26,497 nucleotides of DNA, taken from positions 1 through 26,497 of the forward strand of contig JBAYGJ010000010.1 in NCBI GenBank assembly GCA_041666685.1. Direction: 5' to 3'. Shown here piece after piece: positions 15,479 to 22,734 of the stretch. The position numbers and the translations under genes were made by a program. This DNA is from JBAYGJ01 sp041666685. GTDB taxonomy: Bacteria > Patescibacteriota > Patescibacteriia > UBA10025 > JAHIVO01. Within the stretch, counting starts at the first letter, position 1; every line of letters begins with the position of its first letter. Under the pieces are notes generated by a model. That model was not told the origin of the DNA and did no database searches. It worked only from the letters and a program-made list of their open reading frames with translations.

Positions 15479-15480
15479 AC

Positions 15481-16164
15481 TTATTTCTTTTCTTGGGCGG
15501 GCGTTTCAGGCGCTGGAGCCTTAATTTCTTTGGTTTCGGGCTGTTCAATCTTCATTTCACCTACAGTAGACAGCATCAAATCGGTCCCCTTCGGCCCCGG
15601 TACGGCCCCTTTTAAATATACTAAATTTTTCTCAATATCGATTTCAACAACCTCCAGGTTATGGACCGTTGTGCGGTCATTGCCCATATGACCACCCATC
15701 CGCATGCCCTTGATGACCCGTTGTGGGGCGGTGGCGCCGATTGAACCGGGCATACGTGATTGGTCCTTATTTCCATGAGTGGCGCGTGAACCCTTGAAGC
15801 CGTGGCGCTTGACGACACCCTGGAATCCTTTGCCTTTGGATGTGCCCACGACCTTCACCTTGTCGCCTACCTGGAAAACACCAGCGGTAATAACATCTCC
15901 ACGCTTTACACCGCCATCTCCATCAACCCTGAACTCCTTCAATATTCGGACGGTTGGCAGGCCTTTTAATTGGCCCTCGACTGATTTAGCCGTGGTTTTT
16001 CTCGTACCAAACCCAAGCTGAACGGCAGTATACCCGTCTTTCTCCTTTGTCCTGACCACTACGACGGGAGACGGGCCGGCAGTGACAACAGTAACCGGGA
16101 TAACTGTTCCGTCTGCAGCGAATCGCTGGGTCATGTTTCCTTTTTTTGCAAGAATGAATTTCAT
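15481..16164 (-). CDS. rplC: 50S ribosomal protein L3
   Basis: L3, 227 residues, reaches toward the peptidyl-transferase centre. MKFILAKKGNMTQRF at the start, GTSKGKGFQGVVKRHGF in the middle and PGSIGATAPQRVIKGMRMGG identify it. Residues from about 205 on are a short Glu/Pro/Ala-rich tail ending PAPETPAQEKK. Unusually, 196 bases separate it from rpsJ, and an extended -10 sequence lies in that gap, so rplC may start its own transcript. The ATG is preceded by A, unlike most starts here. Confidence 0.97.
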   Translation of the reverse strand: MKFILAKKGNMTQRFAADGTVIPVTVVTAGPSPVVVVRTKEKDGYTAVQLGFGTRKTTAKSVEGQLKGLPTVRILKEFRVDGDGGVKRGDVITAGVFQVGDKVKVVGTSKGKGFQGVVKRHGFKGSRATHGNKDQSRMPGSIGATAPQRVIKGMRMGGHMGNDRTTVHNLEVVEIDIEKNLVYLKGAVPGPKGTDLMLSTVGEMKIEQPETKEIKAPAPETPAQEKK

Positions 16165-16360
16165 TTCAGTAAAGTAACTTAAAAACCAGTTGCGCCGTGA
16201 AGCGCCTGCCAGATGTCCGCAGAAAATAGCTTAATACGCTTTTTTCGTGGATGTAAACTGGCAAATCGTTATCCGGGGATTATATCATCTAGAAATTCAT
16301 GAATTATCATCCCCAGAACCTATCTACCTAAAAAATGTTGATAGATATTCGAGCTGTAAA
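16165..16360 (-). promoter_or_regulatory. rpsJ-rplC spacer with extended -10 and folded leader
   Basis: In most bacteria rpsJ and rplC abut; here 196 bases lie between. On the - strand an extended -10, TGATATAAT (16287-16279), has no good -35, and predicts a start near 16272 and a leader of about 105 bases. The leader holds GCCAG and CTGGC arms and a GCGC-rich element (GGCGCTTCACGGCGC). Upstream is a GGGGAT/ATCCCC inverted repeat and a perfect 12-bp palindrome AATTCATGAATT. No ORF is supported here. Confidence 0.5.
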
Positions 16361-16741
16361 CTACATTTTAATCTCAACATCCACGCCAGCCGGCAAATTC
16401 AGACTCATCATGGCATCAATTGTTTTTGGCGTTGGGTTGATGATATCGATCAATCGCTTATGGACACGCATCTCATACTGCTCACGGGCATCCTTATGGA
16501 CAAACGTAGACCGGTTGACGGTATAACGCTTCTTTTCAGTCGGCAACGGGATCGGCCCTTTGGTTTGGGCGCCGGTCCGGACAGCCGTTTCCAGGATGGT
16601 GCGGGTGGACTGGTCGATGATCTTGTGATCATACGCCCTGATCCGGATGCGTATCCGTTGCTGGACTTCCTCAACGCCATTGCCTGGCGCTGGAGCGGCC
16701 TGAACTTCTTCTTCGTCTGTATTGTGAGGCAGTTTTGCCAT
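16361..16741 (-). CDS. rpsJ: 30S ribosomal protein S10 with acidic N-terminal extension
   Basis: S10 (NusE) is both a ribosomal protein of the small-subunit head and the NusG/NusB partner in transcription. The core runs from about residue 28 (QRIRIRIRAYDHKIIDQS) through TGAQTKGPIPLPT and NRSTFVHKDAREQYEMRVHKR read in parts. Ahead of it is a 27-residue acidic, Ala/Pro-containing extension (TDEEEVQAAPAPGNG). Stop is TAG. It follows tuf by 98 bases across a strong hairpin, and no convincing promoter was found, so expression may rely on readthrough from tuf. Confidence 0.96.
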   Translation of the reverse strand: MAKLPHNTDEEEVQAAPAPGNGVEEVQQRIRIRIRAYDHKIIDQSTRTILETAVRTGAQTKGPIPLPTEKKRYTVNRSTFVHKDAREQYEMRVHKRLIDIINPTPKTIDAMMSLNLPAGVDVEIKM

Positions 16742-16794
16742 GTTGTATGGTACCTTGGTTGGTAATAAGCGATGTGATGTGAGCTCTATTGCTA

Positions 16795-16824
16795 GAAAAT
16801 CCCAGATACCTATCTGGAATTTTC
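16795..16824 (-). terminator. Hairpin between tuf and rpsJ (terminator or processing site)
   Basis: On the - strand, a 13-bp stem with one G-U pair: GAAAATTCCAGAT, loop AGGT, ATCTGGGATTTTC. The right arm contains only four T in a row and the sequence after it is not T-rich, so termination is probably partial; it may instead be a processing or mRNA-stability hairpin between tuf and the S10 operon. Confidence 0.6.
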
Positions 16825-16839
16825 TCTAAACTCTATATT

Positions 16840-18024
16840 TTATTTAAATATCTTAGTTACGACACCGGCTCCGACTGTATGGCCGCCCTCGCGGATGGCG
16901 AAACGCTGCTGCTCTTCAAGTGCCACTGGTACGATCAATTTTACTTTCAGTTTGACGGTGTCCCCTGGCATGACCATTTCAGTTTTTTCAGGTAATTCCA
17001 CTTCTCCAGTAATATCAGTCGTTTTGATATAAAATTGCGGTTTGTAGCCTTTGAAAAATGGGGTATGTCGGCCGCCTTCTTCTTTGGTCAGAATATAAAT
17101 TTCGCCTTCAAATTCGGTATGGGGGGTAACGCTCGCCGGCTTGGCGATGACCTGGCCGCGCTCGACATCCTCTTTCTTCGTGCCACGGATTAAAATACCT
17201 GCATTATCGCCAGCTCGGCCCTCATCCAATGACTTATTGAACATTTCGATACCCGTAACGACAGTTTTTGCCGTCGGCTTGATACCGACAATTTCTATTT
17301 CATCATTCAATTTGACCATGCCGCGTTCGATACGGCCGGTAACGACTGTACCACGGCCTTCAATCGAGAAAATGTCTTCAATCGGCATTAAAAACGGCTT
17401 ATCCGTATCGCGTACCGGTTCTGGCACGTTTGCATCGAGGGCTTTCATCAGCTCCATGATCGCATCCTGGCTCTTTGCATCCCCTTCCAGCGCCTTCAAG
17501 GCCGAGCCTTTGATGACTGGGCAGGTATCACCAGGGAATTCATACTTCTTCAGTAAGTCGCGAACCTCTACTTCAACCAAATCGATTAATTCCTTATCAT
17601 CAACCATATCAACTTTATTGAGGAAAACGACAATATACGGCACACCGACCTGGTGGGCCAGCAAAATGTGTTCGCGGGTCTGAGGCATGGGGCCGTCAGC
17701 GGCGGAAACGACAAGGATAGCGCCGTCCATCTGAGCAGCGCCCGTAATCATGTTTTTTATATAATCGGCATGGCCCGGGCAATCAATATGCGCATAATGC
17801 CTTTTTTCAGTCTCATATTCGACGTGGGCAGTCGCGATTGTGATGCCGCGCTCCTTTTCTTCGGGGGCGTTGTCAATCTGATCGACTGATTTAGCCTGAG
17901 CGATAAAACCCTTGTCCGCCAGCGTTTTCAAAATAGCGGCGGTCAAAGTCGTCTTACCGTGGTCAACGTGGCCAATAGTTCCGACGTTAACATGGGGTTT
18001 TGTTCGTTCAAATTTTCCAGCCAT
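16840..18024 (-). CDS. tuf: Elongation factor Tu
   Basis: EF-Tu, 394 residues, the GTPase that brings aminoacyl-tRNA to the ribosome. G1 is GHVDHGKT (18-25), G3 DCPGHADY (81-88), G4 NKVD (136-139), with three-domain architecture and the C-terminal EGGHTVGAGVVTKIFK. Length is standard. It lies between the str genes and rpsJ, the classic location, but has its own promoter about 65-90 bases upstream and a hairpin after its stop, so it is likely a separately tuned unit. The start context is AAGGCTTATG. Confidence 0.98.
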   Translation of the reverse strand: MAGKFERTKPHVNVGTIGHVDHGKTTLTAAILKTLADKGFIAQAKSVDQIDNAPEEKERGITIATAHVEYETEKRHYAHIDCPGHADYIKNMITGAAQMDGAILVVSAADGPMPQTREHILLAHQVGVPYIVVFLNKVDMVDDKELIDLVEVEVRDLLKKYEFPGDTCPVIKGSALKALEGDAKSQDAIMELMKALDANVPEPVRDTDKPFLMPIEDIFSIEGRGTVVTGRIERGMVKLNDEIEIVGIKPTAKTVVTGIEMFNKSLDEGRAGDNAGILIRGTKKEDVERGQVIAKPASVTPHTEFEGEIYILTKEEGGRHTPFFKGYKPQFYIKTTDITGEVELPEKTEMVMPGDTVKLKVKLIVPVALEEQQRFAIREGGHTVGAGVVTKIFK

Positions 18025-18087
18025 AAGCCTTAATATTCCTTATTAATTTAGAGAGTTATGAAATAAAAAAATGAATTTGCAGATTTG

Positions 18088-18116
18088 ATTATAGCAGTGG
18101 GTCACAGAATAAGCAA
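18088..18116 (-). promoter_or_regulatory. Promoter of tuf
   Basis: On the - strand: TTGCTT (18116-18111), 17-base spacer, perfect -10 TATAAT (18093-18088) with a TG extension (TGCTATAAT). The predicted start near 18081 gives an AT-rich leader of about 57 bases. Confidence 0.75.
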
Positions 18117-18245
18117 GGGAATACCGGCTGATTTAAATCCTTATACCGAATTTATTCCTTATTTACGTGCATTTCCATCTGTTTCCACCTATGAATTTTC
18201 AAGATTTAGGCATTTTTCCCAAATATCGGAGAAAAAGCTTACGTT

Positions 18246-18267
18246 TTATCCCCAATACTGTGGATAA
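18246..18267. promoter_or_regulatory. Inverted pair of DnaA-box-like 9-mers upstream of tuf
   Basis: TTATCCCCA on the + strand (18246-18254), a 4-base spacer, then TGTGGATAA (18259-18267), which is TTATCCACA on the - strand and matches the E. coli DnaA-box consensus exactly. The pair lies between the small membrane-protein gene and the tuf promoter. It also forms a short imperfect hairpin without a T-run, so an RNA role is possible. Binding by DnaA is inference. Confidence 0.35.
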
Positions 18268-18277
18268 TGCTCCTAGC

Positions 18278-18892
18278 CTATTTAATTTCAAATGATTTTA
18301 CAATACTTTCGTAATCCTGTCCACTCCCCCGGAGGCTGTACAGTGTGCCGGCTTTTTTAAAAATCATGATTGTGACTGGCGATCCATCCTTGGCGCTCCC
18401 GCCAGTCAGCCGCTGGGCGGCCTGGCCGTTGACAGTCTCAGTGGTTTCCGCGCTGACAGAAATAGAATTTTTTACCTGCCCCTCTAACGTATCCCCCATG
18501 ACGCTGATACTGACAGAAATGTCCGCATGCTTCGGGTCATTCAGGGTCAATGAGGAAATCTTATCCGCTCCACTGCCGGTGACTGAAGTAGACTTGTTCC
18601 ATGTCGACGGATAGGACAGAGAAAAATGGTTTGCTGTATCCGAATAATCTACCAGTGCGACCGTCGCACTGTTTTGATTTGACGGAGTGTTTGCATTGCT
18701 ACTATTTGTATTAGCAAGGCCATTCACCTGATTCTGATTACCGGAATTTACTGCTGATAGTTGGTTTGAATTCTGATTCGTGTTTGAGACGGTGTCCCGA
18801 CGGGTAAAAAACCACACTCCCGTCAGGACAACTATGACAATAACGACCCAGATCCAGTATTTGCTATTGTTTTGTCTGACCCCCCGCGCCAT
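18278..18892 (-). CDS. Membrane-anchored protein with Asn/Ser-rich linker and PsbP-like domain
   Basis: A 204-residue protein: a short basic N-terminus, one transmembrane segment at about 12-29 (YWIWVVIVIVVLTGVWFF), a low-complexity linker of Asn, Ser, Gln and Thr (about 34-75), then a globular part starting YSDTANHFSLSYPSTWNKS. That part resembles the PsbP-like or MOG1/PsbP fold found in many small extracytoplasmic proteins. The topology suggests anchoring in the membrane with the domain outside. No enzymatic residues are recognised. The chosen ATG (18892) follows the fusA stop by 10 bases; a longer version starting at 18937 would overlap fusA by 35 bases. Stop is TAG. Why it sits inside the str operon is unknown. 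Confidence 0.75.
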   Translation of the reverse strand: MARGVRQNNSKYWIWVVIVIVVLTGVWFFTRRDTVSNTNQNSNQLSAVNSGNQNQVNGLANTNSSNANTPSNQNSATVALVDYSDTANHFSLSYPSTWNKSTSVTGSGADKISSLTLNDPKHADISVSISVMGDTLEGQVKNSISVSAETTETVNGQAAQRLTGGSAKDGSPVTIMIFKKAGTLYSLRGSGQDYESIVKSFEIK

Positions 18893-18902
18893 ATATAGAT
18901 GA

Positions 18903-20993
18903 TTATTTCTTCTTCTTACCGTCCTCTTCTGTCCCAATGATCTGCATAAGGACGTTTTTTGGCACTTCCAGGTAGCTCAAAAACTCCATGGAATAGGATG
19001 CGCGGCCCTGCGACATTGAACGCAACGCCGTCGCGTACCCGAACATCTCGGCCAACGGTACATCGGCATCAATGACCTTCATCATGCCCCGGTCCCTCAT
19101 TTCCTTGATGGTTGCCCGTTTGGAATTCAGGTCGCCGATGACGTCCCCCATCGACTTCTCCGGGGTAACGACTTCGACTTTCATAATCGGCTCAAGCAAT
19201 ATCGGGCTGGCCTTCTTGGTGGCGGCCTGCAAGGCCATGGAACCGGCAATTTTAAAGGCAGATTCTGATGAATCGACGTCATGGTATGACCCGTCCAGCA
19301 CCGTTGCTTTTACATCCACCATCGGATAGTGAGCCAACACGCCTCGATCCAGGGCCTCTTTGATGCCTTTGTTAATTGGCACGATATATTCTTTCGGGAT
19401 ATTTCCGCCCTTCACCTCATCGACAAATTCATACCCGGCACCGCGTTCCATCGGCTCGACCCGGATGACGCAGTGGCCATATTGGCCGCGGCCACCGGAT
19501 TGGCGAATGTATTTGCCTTCCGCTTCCGCTATCCCCTTGATGGTTTCCTTATACGCAACCTGTGGCCGTCCGACATTCGCCTCCACCTTGAACTCACGCT
19601 TCATGCGGTCAACAATGATTTCCAGGTGCAATTCACCCATCCCCCAAATAACGGTCTGGCCCGTCTCCTCATCCGACCGGATTTTGAACGTCGGGTCCTC
19701 AGCGGCCAGTTTGGCCAGAGCCATGCCCATCCGTTCCTGATCAACCTTTGTTTTCGGCTCGATGGCGACAGAAATGACCGGATCAGGGAACGTAATTGAT
19801 TCTAATATCAAAGGCTTGTTCGGATCACATAAAGTATCTCCGGTGGTGGTATTTTTCAGTCCGACCGCTGCCGCAATTTCACCGGAATACACCTCATTCA
19901 CGTCCTCACGGTGGTTGGCATGCATCCGTAAGATTCGGCCGACTCGCTCCTGGTTGCCATTACTGGCATTGAGAACATAAGAGCCGGACTTCATTACGCC
20001 GGAATAGACCCGGAAAAACGTCAGTGTGCCGACAAAAGGGTCAGTAGCTACCTTAAAGGCCAGCGCGGCAAACGGAGCGTCATCAGAGACGGGGCACTCG
20101 ATTTCCTCGTCACCCTTGATGGACTTGCCCTTGATCGCCGGGACGTCCATTGGCGACGGCAAATAATCAACTACTGCATCCAATAACGGCTGGACGCCTT
20201 TGTTCTTCAAGGCTGAACCGACCAAAATCGGCATCAGCTTGTTGCCGACCGTTGCTTTGCGTAAAACCCGTTTTAAATCTTCTATGCCGATCTCCTGGTT
20301 ATCCAGGTATTTCTGCAGCAATGCATCGTCCTGCTCAGCGATCTTTTCTACCATAGAGTGACGGTATTCCTCCACTTTTTCTTTCATGTCAGCCGGGACG
20401 TCCGTTTCCTCAAAATCCTTGCCCAAATCATCCTTATAGACAGTCGCTTTTCTGGTAAATAAGTCAATAATTCCCTTAAAATTACTCTCGGCTCCTATTG
20501 GCAGCTGGATCGGAACGGCATTGGGGGTCAGACGCTCATGAATCGCGGCCAGGTCAGCATAAAAATCTGCTCCCATGCGGTCCATTTTGTTGATGAAGCC
20601 CATGAGCGGTACACCAAACTTTTCAGCCTGATGGAACACGGTTTCTGACTGCGGTTCCACGCCGGCCACGCCGTCAAATACGATAAAACCGCCATCGAGT
20701 ACACGAAGGCTGCGCTGGACCTCGACGGTAAAGTCAATATGGCCGGGTGTATCAATAATATTGATCCGAGAATCTTTCCAAAAACAGGTCGTGGCAGCCG
20801 AGGTGATAGTGATGCCGCGCTCTTTTTCCTGTTCCATCCAGTCCATTTCTGCCTCGCCCTCATGCACTTCGCCGATCTTATGTTTCTTGCCGGTATAAAA
20901 CAGGATACGCTCTGAAACGGTGGTCTTGCCGGCATCAATATGGGCAATAATGCCGATATTACGGGTATGTTCTAGGGTGTACTGGCGTGGCAT
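18903..20993 (-). CDS. fusA: Elongation factor G
   Basis: EF-G, 696 residues, the translocation GTPase, also used with RRF in recycling. G1 is AHIDAGKT (17-24), G3 DTPGH (81-85), G4 NKMD (135-138). The later domains show GMGELHLEIIVDRMKREF and GRGQYGHCVIRVEP. The C-terminal tail is EEDGKKKK, a modest basic extension. It lies 31 bases after rpsG in conserved str order. The start is preceded by ATATCCT with no Shine-Dalgarno sequence, notable for so highly expressed a gene. Confidence 0.98.
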   Translation of the reverse strand: MPRQYTLEHTRNIGIIAHIDAGKTTVSERILFYTGKKHKIGEVHEGEAEMDWMEQEKERGITITSAATTCFWKDSRINIIDTPGHIDFTVEVQRSLRVLDGGFIVFDGVAGVEPQSETVFHQAEKFGVPLMGFINKMDRMGADFYADLAAIHERLTPNAVPIQLPIGAESNFKGIIDLFTRKATVYKDDLGKDFEETDVPADMKEKVEEYRHSMVEKIAEQDDALLQKYLDNQEIGIEDLKRVLRKATVGNKLMPILVGSALKNKGVQPLLDAVVDYLPSPMDVPAIKGKSIKGDEEIECPVSDDAPFAALAFKVATDPFVGTLTFFRVYSGVMKSGSYVLNASNGNQERVGRILRMHANHREDVNEVYSGEIAAAVGLKNTTTGDTLCDPNKPLILESITFPDPVISVAIEPKTKVDQERMGMALAKLAAEDPTFKIRSDEETGQTVIWGMGELHLEIIVDRMKREFKVEANVGRPQVAYKETIKGIAEAEGKYIRQSGGRGQYGHCVIRVEPMERGAGYEFVDEVKGGNIPKEYIVPINKGIKEALDRGVLAHYPMVDVKATVLDGSYHDVDSSESAFKIAGSMALQAATKKASPILLEPIMKVEVVTPEKSMGDVIGDLNSKRATIKEMRDRGMMKVIDADVPLAEMFGYATALRSMSQGRASYSMEFLSYLEVPKNVLMQIIGTEEDGKKKK

Positions 20994-21024
20994 AGGATAT
21001 GGATATATTCAATAATTAATTGGT

Positions 21025-21489
21025 TTAAGCGAAATGGGCAAAAGCGCGGTTGGCTTCGGCCATGCGGTGGACGTCTTCGCGTTTCTTCATGGCATCGCCC
21101 TGCTTCTGGGCGGCATCCATCAATTCCCGGGCCAGTTTGAAACTCATCGGCTTGCCTTTCTTGGCGGTGGACGCCCCGATGATCCATCGGAACGCTAATG
21201 CCAATCTCCTGTCGCCGCGGACTTCGATCGGGATCTGGTAATTAGCACCGCCAACCCGGCGTGATTTGACCTCAATGATCGGAGCGACATTGCCAATAGC
21301 CTGCTCAAACACTTTGAGCGGTTCCTGTTTAGTCTCCCGGCCGATGATATCCAGAGCTCCATACACTACCTGCTGGGCGGTTATTTTTTTCCCTTTGCGC
21401 ATGATTGAGTTGATAAATTTCGCCAATACGACGTTGTCATATTTTGCATCGCCGGCGATAACTCGTTTTGGTGCTTGTTTGCCTCTCAT
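21025..21489 (-). CDS. rpsG: 30S ribosomal protein S7
   Basis: S7, 154 residues, a primary 16S rRNA-binding protein that organises the 3' head domain and contacts the E site. MRGKQAPKRVIAGDAKYDN, the KPFNSIMRKGKK-type segment (here KFINSIMRKGKKITAQ), VKSRRVGGANYQIPIEV and the C-terminal REDVHRMAEANRAFAHFA are diagnostic. Length is standard. It follows rpsL by 20 bases. Confidence 0.98.
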   Translation of the reverse strand: MRGKQAPKRVIAGDAKYDNVVLAKFINSIMRKGKKITAQQVVYGALDIIGRETKQEPLKVFEQAIGNVAPIIEVKSRRVGGANYQIPIEVRGDRRLALAFRWIIGASTAKKGKPMSFKLARELMDAAQKQGDAMKKREDVHRMAEANRAFAHFA

Positions 21490-21509
21490 ATATCGTAATA
21501 ATAATTAAA

Positions 21510-21926
21510 TTATGATGGTCTTTTCGCCCCGTATAAGCTACGGCCCTGTTTTCGGTCGGCGACTCCCTGAGTGTCATATACGCCACGTACGATATGATAC
21601 CGGACGCCTGGCAAATCCTTGACACGGCCGCCCCGGATCAGTACGATCGAGTGTTCCTGCAGGTTATGGCCGACTCCCGGGATATACGCGGTCACTTCCA
21701 TGCCATTGGACAAGCGGACACGGGCGATTTTCCTCAACGCCGAGTTAGGTTTCTTGGGGGTCACTGTGGTCACTTTGACGCACACGCCCCGCTTGAACGG
21801 GCTGCCCTTTTGCAGCTGGCTCCTTTTTCGGCGGATCGTGTTCAATACCGGCTGAAGGGCTGGCGTTTTTGATTTAAATGCGCCCGAAGTGCGGGAGTGC
21901 CTGACTAATTGGTTGACGGTTGGCAT
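21510..21926 (-). CDS. rpsL: 30S ribosomal protein S12
   Basis: S12, 138 residues, part of the decoding centre. MPTVNQLVRHSR, TVTPKKPNSALRKIARV, HNLQEHSIVLIRGGRVKDLPGVRYH read in parts are near-invariant. The two lysines at the usual streptomycin-resistance positions (PKKPNSA and VKDLPG) are present, as is the Asp of the DLPG loop. It is the first gene of the str unit, about 70 bases downstream of a predicted promoter. There is no Shine-Dalgarno sequence; the ATG follows GTATT. Confidence 0.98.
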   Translation of the reverse strand: MPTVNQLVRHSRTSGAFKSKTPALQPVLNTIRRKRSQLQKGSPFKRGVCVKVTTVTPKKPNSALRKIARVRLSNGMEVTAYIPGVGHNLQEHSIVLIRGGRVKDLPGVRYHIVRGVYDTQGVADRKQGRSLYGAKRPS

Positions 21927-21964
21927 AATACTAACGTTAATAAATGGTTATTTTTTGTGATAAA

Positions 21965-21989
21965 TAAAAAAGTATCTTTAGACGATACT
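21965..21989 (-). terminator. Weak terminator-like hairpin in the rpsL leader
   Basis: On the - strand, AGTATC, 7-base loop GTCTAAA, GATACT, then a run ending TTTTTTATTT. The stem is only 6 bp and AT-rich. It could end transcripts of the upstream protease gene (stop 22045), or, because it lies just downstream of the predicted rpsL start point, act as an early hairpin in the rpsL leader. Confidence 0.45.
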
Positions 21990-22002
21990 CGGGTTCAAAG
22001 CC

Positions 22003-22032
22003 AGCATAACATAGACCTGCTGAAAATGTCAA
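22003..22032 (-). promoter_or_regulatory. Promoter of the str unit (rpsL)
   Basis: On the - strand: TTGACA (22032-22027), 18-base spacer, -10 TATGCT (22008-22003) with a TG extension (TGTTATGCT). The predicted start near 21996 leaves an AT-rich leader of about 70 bases with one small hairpin. Confidence 0.65.
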
Positions 22033-22044
22033 TACGTGCTGTCA

Positions 22045-22665
22045 TTAGCCAAAAATCCTTACGGCAAAATTATATAACGTGTTGATCATCGCCGAAAACA
22101 GTGACCCGCCGACAACGACAAAAATCAACAGGATCCACGGCCCATAGAGTTCCAGGCGCCTGACTGAATCCTGGAAACGGTATGGAAGGACTGCGTACAG
22201 TAATTTCGACCCATCCAGAGGAGGAAATGGCAGGAGATTGAAAATTGCCAAAACAAAATTTATCTCAATCATCAGAAGCAAAAAAGTAGTCAGTAGGTTA
22301 TCCGCACCGATAACATTATTGGCAATAAGAATTTTCAGTAAAAAACCAAAAATGAGGAAACTGCCCAGGTTTGAGGCAGGACCGGCCAATGAAATAATCA
22401 CTGGCCCCCATTTCTGATGCTTCAGGTTATAAGGATTGAAAGGAACCGGTCGTCCCCAGCCAAAGCCGGCCAACAGCAAAACAATGAAGCCGATCGGATC
22501 AAGATGCTTCAGCGGATTAAGGGTCAGGCGGCCCTGATCAGCTGCCGTATGATCCCCCTCTTTATATGCCGCATAGGCATGGCTAAACTCGTGGATAGTA
22601 ATGGCATATACGATCCCGACCAACCACGCGATGAGCAATTGGGGCTGAGAGAGCAGGTTTAACAT
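22045..22665 (-). CDS. Site-2 protease-type M50 membrane metallopeptidase
   Basis: A 206-residue intramembrane zinc protease of the S2P/M50 family. The HExxH motif HEFSH lies at about residues 25-29 and the third ligand Asp is in NLLPFPPLDG at about 143-152. Around five hydrophobic segments, without a PDZ domain, give the minimal form often seen in bacteria and archaea. The substrate is unknown; related enzymes cut membrane-bound regulators or remnant signal peptides. I chose ATG 22665: a TTG at 22731 would add 22 residues but lies upstream of the predicted transcription start. It diverges from rpmB and is followed by the str promoter. Confidence 0.88.
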   Translation of the reverse strand: MLNLLSQPQLLIAWLVGIVYAITIHEFSHAYAAYKEGDHTAADQGRLTLNPLKHLDPIGFIVLLLAGFGWGRPVPFNPYNLKHQKWGPVIISLAGPASNLGSFLIFGFLLKILIANNVIGADNLLTTFLLLMIEINFVLAIFNLLPFPPLDGSKLLYAVLPYRFQDSVRRLELYGPWILLIFVVVGGSLFSAMINTLYNFAVRIFG

Positions 22666-22702
22666 ACTTCCATTGACAATTACCGGAAAATAAAGTACGC
22701 TT

Positions 22703-22731
22703 ATTATAATCAAAAATACTAATCTGTTCAA
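22703..22731 (-). promoter_or_regulatory. Promoter of the M50 protease gene
   Basis: On the - strand: TTGAAC (22731-22726), 17-base spacer, TATAAT (22708-22703). The -10 is half of the palindrome ATTATAAT (22703-22710), whose other strand can serve rpmB. The predicted start near 22696 lies downstream of the alternative TTG start codon. Confidence 0.55.
22705..22710 (+). promoter_or_regulatory. -10 box of rpmB
   Basis: Perfect TATAAT on the + strand, 24 bases before the rpmB ATG, giving a leader of about 18 bases. A -35 at the right distance is not convincing; TTGACA at 22673-22678 is too far for this -10 but fits, at 17 bases, a poorer TACGCT (22696-22701). Confidence 0.45.
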
Positions 22732-22734
22732 CCT

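Noticed and set aside
18025..18277. Small + strand ORF (60 codons) in the tuf upstream region
   Set aside because: No start signal or domain; the region is better explained by the tuf promoter and leader.
18893..18937. Longer start for the fusA-tuf intergenic gene
   Set aside because: Would overlap the fusA 3' end by 35 bases and adds only a basic stretch; the later ATG follows fusA cleanly.
22666..22731. TTG-initiated 22-residue extension of the M50 protease
   Set aside because: Hydrophobic and possible as a span, but the TTG lies upstream of the predicted start point and the ATG at 22665 has a better context.
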